A stretch of DNA of 33,808 nt from an archaeon (lineage in GTDB: Archaea; Hydrothermarchaeota; Hydrothermarchaeia; Hydrothermarchaeales; BMS3B). The DNA lies in the NCBI GenBank assembly GCA_026989875.1, contig JALSIP010000010.1, positions 1 through 33,808 on the forward strand, in the 5' to 3' direction. Each line of letters opens with the position of its first letter. The first letter of the stretch is position 1. Below the pieces are notes generated by a model. The model made no database searches. It was not told where the DNA came from and saw only the letters and a program-made list of their open reading frames with translations. The position numbers were made by a program, and so were the translations under genes. Of this stretch, positions 30,792 to 33,808 are shown piece by piece.

Positions 30792-32107
30792 GCTCTCCCC
30801 TCTGCTGCCAGCATCACGTTCAGCATCACCTGCTCCTGAAGCGGCTTTGCCTGCACCTGCAGCCCCACGGGTATGCCGTTAACCCTGCCGGCAGGCACCA
30901 CACCCGCGGGTATCCCTGCCAGGTTGGCAGGCACGGTTAGCAGGTCGTAGGCGTACATCTCTAAGGGCGTGAGCCTCTCGCCGAGCCTGTGGGGCAGTTT
31001 GGGGGTTGTTGGTCCCGCGAGCACGTCAACCTCCTCAAGCGCCTGAAGCAGCTCACGTCTTATAAGGGAGCGGAACTGAAGCGCACGCCTGTAGTACCTG
31101 CCCGCATACTCCTTCTGGCTGATGTAGCTGCCGAGCATTATCCTGCGCAGCACCTCCTCCCCACACACCTCCTCTATGCGGTAGCCGTAGCGCCTGCCGT
31201 CGTATCGCCTGGTGGCTGAGAAGAACTCCACGAAGACTATGAGGTAGTAGGTGGGAAGTGCCTTCTCCAGATTCGGAAGCTCAACCTCCACCAGCTCAGC
31301 CCCCTGCGCTTCAAGGCGGCGCAGGGCACGCTTCACCACGCCGAGTATCTCCGGCGAGGTTACCTCCTCGTACTCCTTGGCGAAGCCCACCTTTATGCCG
31401 GACAGGTCGGCACTGAGGCGCTGCGAATAGGGCTGGGGCTCCACATCCAGCATGCTCGCCTCTCTGCTGCTGCCTGCTATCACCTCCAGAAGCAGCGCAG
31501 CGGTTCGCACATCCCTTGCAATTGGTCCTATCTGATCAAGACTCATCGCCAGGTCTATCAGCCCGTGCCTGGGCACAAGCCCGTAGGTGGGCTTTACGCC
31601 AACAACGCCGCAGTGCGACGCCGGGTTGCGTATGCTCCCGCCAGTATCGCTGCCCAGAGCGGCGTCTGCAAAGCCCGCTGCCACTGCTGCCGCGCTGCCG
31701 GAGGAGGAGCCTCCGGGAATCCGCCCCTTAGCGCTGGGGTTTTCTGTGGGTCCGAAGTAACTGCTCTCGCCGCTGCTGCCGCAGGCGAATTCGTCCATGT
31801 TGGTCATGCCCAGTATCACCGCACCCTCCCTGCGCAGCCTCTCAACCACCACCGCATCGTAGGGTGCAACATAGTTCTCTAAGGTTTTTGAGGCGCAGGT
31901 TGCCCTGAGCCCCCTGACATTTATGTTTGACTTCACCGCAACCGTCATGCCCGCCAGTCTTCCGCCCAGCTTCTCAGCACGCCTTGCCTCCTCTTGCGCA
32001 TGCGGATTCAGCTCTATGAAGGAGTTTATCTCCCTGTCGCGCCTTTCAATCTCCTCAAAACGCCTCGCCAGGTTCTCCTCTGCCTCTCCCAGTGCCTGCC
32101 TGCTCAT
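30788..32107 (-). CDS. gatA: Asp/Glu-tRNA amidotransferase subunit A
   Basis: 439 residues, amidase-signature fold. Catalytic Lys in MTVAVKSNINV, the cis-Ser/Ser pair in GGSSSGSAAAVAAGF and GSDTGGSIRNPASHCGVVG. The final position before PAS is Asn where Gln is more usual. GatA hydrolyses glutamine or asparagine to supply ammonia through a tunnel to GatB. The ATG follows gatC by three bases. Operon order is gatC-gatA-gatB. Confidence 0.96.
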   Translation of the reverse strand: MSRQALGEAEENLARRFEEIERRDREINSFIELNPHAQEEARRAEKLGGRLAGMTVAVKSNINVRGLRATCASKTLENYVAPYDAVVVERLRREGAVILGMTNMDEFACGSSGESSYFGPTENPSAKGRIPGGSSSGSAAAVAAGFADAALGSDTGGSIRNPASHCGVVGVKPTYGLVPRHGLIDLAMSLDQIGPIARDVRTAALLLEVIAGSSREASMLDVEPQPYSQRLSADLSGIKVGFAKEYEEVTSPEILGVVKRALRRLEAQGAELVEVELPNLEKALPTYYLIVFVEFFSATRRYDGRRYGYRIEEVCGEEVLRRIMLGSYISQKEYAGRYYRRALQFRSLIRRELLQALEEVDVLAGPTTPKLPHRLGERLTPLEMYAYDLLTVPANLAGIPAGVVPAGRVNGIPVGLQVQAKPLQEQVMLNVMLAAEGRA

Positions 32108-32110
32108 TAC

Positions 32111-32338
32111 CTACACCCAGGTGCCGGCTTCTGCAACGTAGTGGGCGCCGTCCCTGCGGGGCGCTATGCTAAGCGCCGCCTCCCGGAACCCCCGGCGCAG
32201 CTCTGGCGAGCTGTCAGCCCTCAGGCTTTCGGCATCTATCACGTGGTAGGTCTCCTCCAGCTCTATCTCCTCCAGGTGCTTGGAAAGCTCGCGCAGCACG
32301 TGCTCCGCCTCTCTCTCAATCTCCCGCCTGTTGCTCAT
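32111..32338 (-). CDS. gatC: Asp/Glu-tRNA amidotransferase subunit C
   Basis: 75 residues, short for GatC (about 90-95). Predicted helical N-terminal half (REIEREAEHVLRELSKHLEEIEL) and a C-terminal tail (SPELRRGFREAALSIAPRRDGAHYV) that matches the GatC belt wrapping GatA and GatB. It is divergent, and position upstream of gatA supports the call. The ATG overlaps the upstream PRC-barrel gene stop (ATGA). Confidence 0.85.
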   Translation of the reverse strand: MSNRREIEREAEHVLRELSKHLEEIELEETYHVIDAESLRADSSPELRRGFREAALSIAPRRDGAHYVAEAGTWV

Positions 32339-32811
32339 ACTCTCACCAGAATTATCTCGTCGCTGCTCTCTATCTGCTCGGCGGTGAAGCTGAAGCTCCT
32401 GTCAGAGCGCCTGGTCTTGAAGCTCTTCACCTCCCCGGCAGCGTCAACCTCGGCATCAATAACCCTGCCGTAGTACCTGCCCCTGCGGTCGTAAACTTCT
32501 TTGCCCAGTATCTCATGGCGGGTTCTCACGTACGGGGGTGCCTCTGGTGGTGGATTTCCTACAGCGGATGCTCTGCCGGTGGCATCTGAGACGCGGGAGG
32601 AGAGCACGAGAAGCGCCCCACCGTTGAGCAGCAGCACAACCCCCGGCAGGGCGAGCACTAAGGTGGTGTAAATCACCGCCTCCATGCTGAAGGGTGGCGA
32701 CACATCCGGGGTGAAGAGCTTCATGGCAAAGCCATAAAACTTAACGGGTATGATGAAGGACAGCAGACCCAGCACCACCTCAGCCAGCCCCACCGCTCGC
32801 ACCACGTTCAT
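32335..32811 (-). CDS. Membrane protein with C-terminal PRC-barrel-like domain
   Basis: 158 residues. Two membrane spans in the first 70 residues (VVLGLLSFIIPVKFYGFAM and ALPGVVLLLNGGALLVL) and a cytoplasmic C-terminal domain of about 55 residues (LGKEVYDRRGRYYGRVIDAE, SFSFTAEQIESSDEIILV) with PRC-barrel pattern. It heads the gat operon. GGTGAGG lies about five to six bases upstream, and a TATA-like ATTTATATTC near 32843-32852 predicts the start. Function unknown. Confidence 0.78.
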   Translation of the reverse strand: MNVVRAVGLAEVVLGLLSFIIPVKFYGFAMKLFTPDVSPPFSMEAVIYTTLVLALPGVVLLLNGGALLVLSSRVSDATGRASAVGNPPPEAPPYVRTRHEILGKEVYDRRGRYYGRVIDAEVDAAGEVKSFKTRRSDRSFSFTAEQIESSDEIILVRV

Positions 32812-32894
32812 CTCTGACCCTCACCACAAATTGGGCGCCTGAGAATATAAATCTTATGCGGGGATGCCGCCAATCCAGGGGCGGAGATAATGCA

Positions 32895-32919
32895 GCACCT
32901 GTAGTATATTCTCAGGTGC
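32895..32919. repeat. Perfect 7-11-7 inverted repeat
   Basis: GCACCTG and CAGGTGC flank an 11-base AT-rich centre (TAGTATATTCT). A further CAGGTGC lies at 32934-32940. The repeat is between the tautomerase stop and the PRC/gat operon promoter. No T-run follows, so an operator is as likely as a terminator hairpin. Confidence 0.45.
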
Positions 32920-33015
32920 AACTTAAGCAAGCCAGGTGCGTTTCTCCTGAGCATCTGCCTGAACATAGCTCACGTCCGGGGCATCTCATCAGCGGATATC
33001 TAAACCACCCGCACC

Positions 33016-33195
33016 CTATCCGCACAGTCTGCCCGCTATCGCCCAGTTGCTCTTTTCCACGTCCTCAAATATTATGTGAACCTGCTCCGCCTCTGTTCCG
33101 GCAATCTCCACCAGCGCCCTTGTTATTGCCTCAGCAAGCTTCTCCTTCTGCTCTCTCGTCCTGCCCCTCCACATGCTTATCCTAACCACCGGCAT
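33016..33195 (-). CDS. 4-oxalocrotonate tautomerase family protein
   Basis: 59 residues found by hand on the minus strand: ATG 33193-33195, TAG 33016-33018. The mature N-terminus after Met removal is the catalytic proline (MPVVRISMWRGRT), followed by EQKEKLAEAITRALVEIAGT and HIIFEDVEKSNWAIAGRL, the full 4-OT pattern. Family members tautomerise keto-enol acids; the substrate here is unknown. GGTGATGGC precedes the ATG, and a CTATTTATATCC TATA lies near 33224-33235. Confidence 0.85.
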   Translation of the reverse strand: MPVVRISMWRGRTREQKEKLAEAITRALVEIAGTEAEQVHIIFEDVEKSNWAIAGRLCG

Positions 33196-33423
33196 GCCAT
33201 CACCGCACCCTTCTGGAGCTACAGGATATAAATAGGTAACCCCGGGTGGGTGAGTGGCACCGCAATGTTATTATATGCAACCACTCCGGATATTATGGTG
33301 ACAGCAGCCGGGGTGAGACGCGCCTGAATTGAGGTGACGATGACAGGAGGGCGCGTCCTGTTAGCTGGGACTGCCGGTGATGGTGGCAGCTCGTGAGGCA
33401 AGTTTAAATAGGGGGCTGAAGGT
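33196..33423. other. Intergenic stretch without a convincing gene
   Basis: A 228-base gap. It holds the tautomerase promoter and a plus-strand TATA-like GTTTAAATAG near 33402-33411. Two very short plus-strand frames occur: one ending GVRRA (stop near 33328), and an 18-codon one (MTGGRVLLAGTAGDGGSS) with a GAGGTGA signal. Neither is convincing; they could be remnants. Confidence 0.4.
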
Positions 33424-33808
33424 TTGGATGATGGTGAGAAAATTCTTGAGATAAGGCAGAGAGGGTATGAAATCATACCTGAAGCCATTCTGCATGTGAT
33501 GATAATTGCAAACTCTTTTATTATTATTGGAGTGATTTATTCTATGCTAAAAGGAAAATTTTATCTTATTTCTTTGCTGGGTGTTGTGGTATCAAACGTC
33601 ATACTCTTTGCCGGCATAAGAACTATTGAAATTCACAAAAAAGGTATTAAATATGGGGTAATATTTATATACTGGGACGATATCAGCAAAATATGGTGGG
33701 AAAATGGTATTTTAAAGATAAAAACTGAGAAGATTGTCGCTAATGTTATCCGGATTAAGGACAGGAATGGTAAAATTGTGAGTCTCATTGAATCGCTGAA
33801 AAGACCCC
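33424..33808 (+). CDS. AT-rich membrane protein with PH-like domain, truncated at right edge
   Basis: An open frame runs from near 33424 to the window end, so the C-terminus is missing. Visible are a hydrophilic start (GEKILEIRQRGYEIIPEA), two close membrane spans (HVMIIANSFIIIGVIYSML and FYLISLLGVVVSNVILFAG), and then IEIHKKGIKYGVIFIYWDDI and GILKIKTEKIVANVIRIKD, as in small membrane proteins with a PH-like domain (DUF5673-like). The TTG at 33424 is the only start after the upstream TAG; it lies close to the TATA at 33402, so a later start is possible. Base composition is much AT-richer than the rest of the window, which suggests transfer or a junction. Confidence 0.6.
   Translation, partial: MDDGEKILEIRQRGYEIIPEAILHVMIIANSFIIIGVIYSMLKGKFYLISLLGVVVSNVILFAGIRTIEIHKKGIKYGVIFIYWDDISKIWWENGILKIKTEKIVANVIRIKDRNGKIVSLIESLKRP

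Noticed and set aside
33219-33488. 89-codon minus frame at the right end
   Set aside because: Overlaps the tautomerase promoter and the AT-rich membrane gene; no SD and no recognisable family.
1-33808. CRISPR arrays, insertion sequences, integrases, rRNA
   Set aside because: No regularly spaced repeats, transposase or integrase motifs, or rRNA segments were seen on either strand.

Overview
The window is a densely packed piece of a high-GC euryarchaeal chromosome. Archaeal markers are the large subunit of clamp loader RFC, two Sm-like (LSm) proteins, SecE and the archaeal secF-secD gene order, tubulin-like FtsZ, GatCAB, tRNA m1A methyltransferase TrmI, an archaeal signal peptidase, and TATA-box promoters with many leaderless or near-leaderless starts. 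Where Shine-Dalgarno (SD) sites occur they are GGAGGTGAT-like. CooC, LarB/LarC, a NicO-type Ni/Co transporter and a CbpA/CbpB-like peptide pair suggest an anaerobe near the methanogen/Archaeoglobi/alkane-oxidiser part of Euryarchaeota. The exact lineage cannot be fixed from this sequence. No insertion sequence, integrase, CRISPR array or rRNA was seen.

Layout: (1) 1-3395, minus: a compact run of a tiny precursor peptide, a SPASM radical SAM enzyme, a coiled-coil protein, two very small Cys-rich zinc proteins, then an NfnA-like flavoprotein and the start of its GltA/NfnB-like partner. A NicO-type transporter (3472-4257) is divergent and seems to share a TATA box. (2) 4351-6541: tRNA-Thr(GGT), LSm, RfcL, CBS protein. 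(3) 6601-9706: LarB, convergent LarC, and a glycosyltransferase. (4) 9709-13216: an ABC-2 transporter operon with a membrane-anchored NEW3-type protein. (5) 13410-17984: gamma carbonic anhydrase, second LSm, PRC-barrel and membrane proteins, site-2 protease with CBS domains, NAD(P)HX repair enzyme, membrane thioredoxin. (6) 18010-18768: a small HTH regulator divergent from a 120-residue protein of unknown function; a near-identical 23-bp repeat lies at each gene's start. (7) 18815-24084: M42 peptidase, signal peptidase, phosphoesterase, small proteins, CooC and a partner, THUMP methyltransferase. (8) 24175-29438: FtsZ, SecE, TrmI, DUF131 protein, SecF, SecD, a TrkA-like protein. (9) 29439-33195: GatB, GatA, GatC, a PRC-barrel membrane protein, a 4-oxalocrotonate tautomerase homologue. 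The right end turns AT-rich and holds a truncated membrane protein.

The two most notable systems are the peptide/radical SAM/zinc-protein operon at the left end and the regulator with duplicated operator-like repeats near 18.3 kb. Nickel/cobalt handling recurs (NicO, LarB, LarC, CooC), which may be physiology rather than one linked system.
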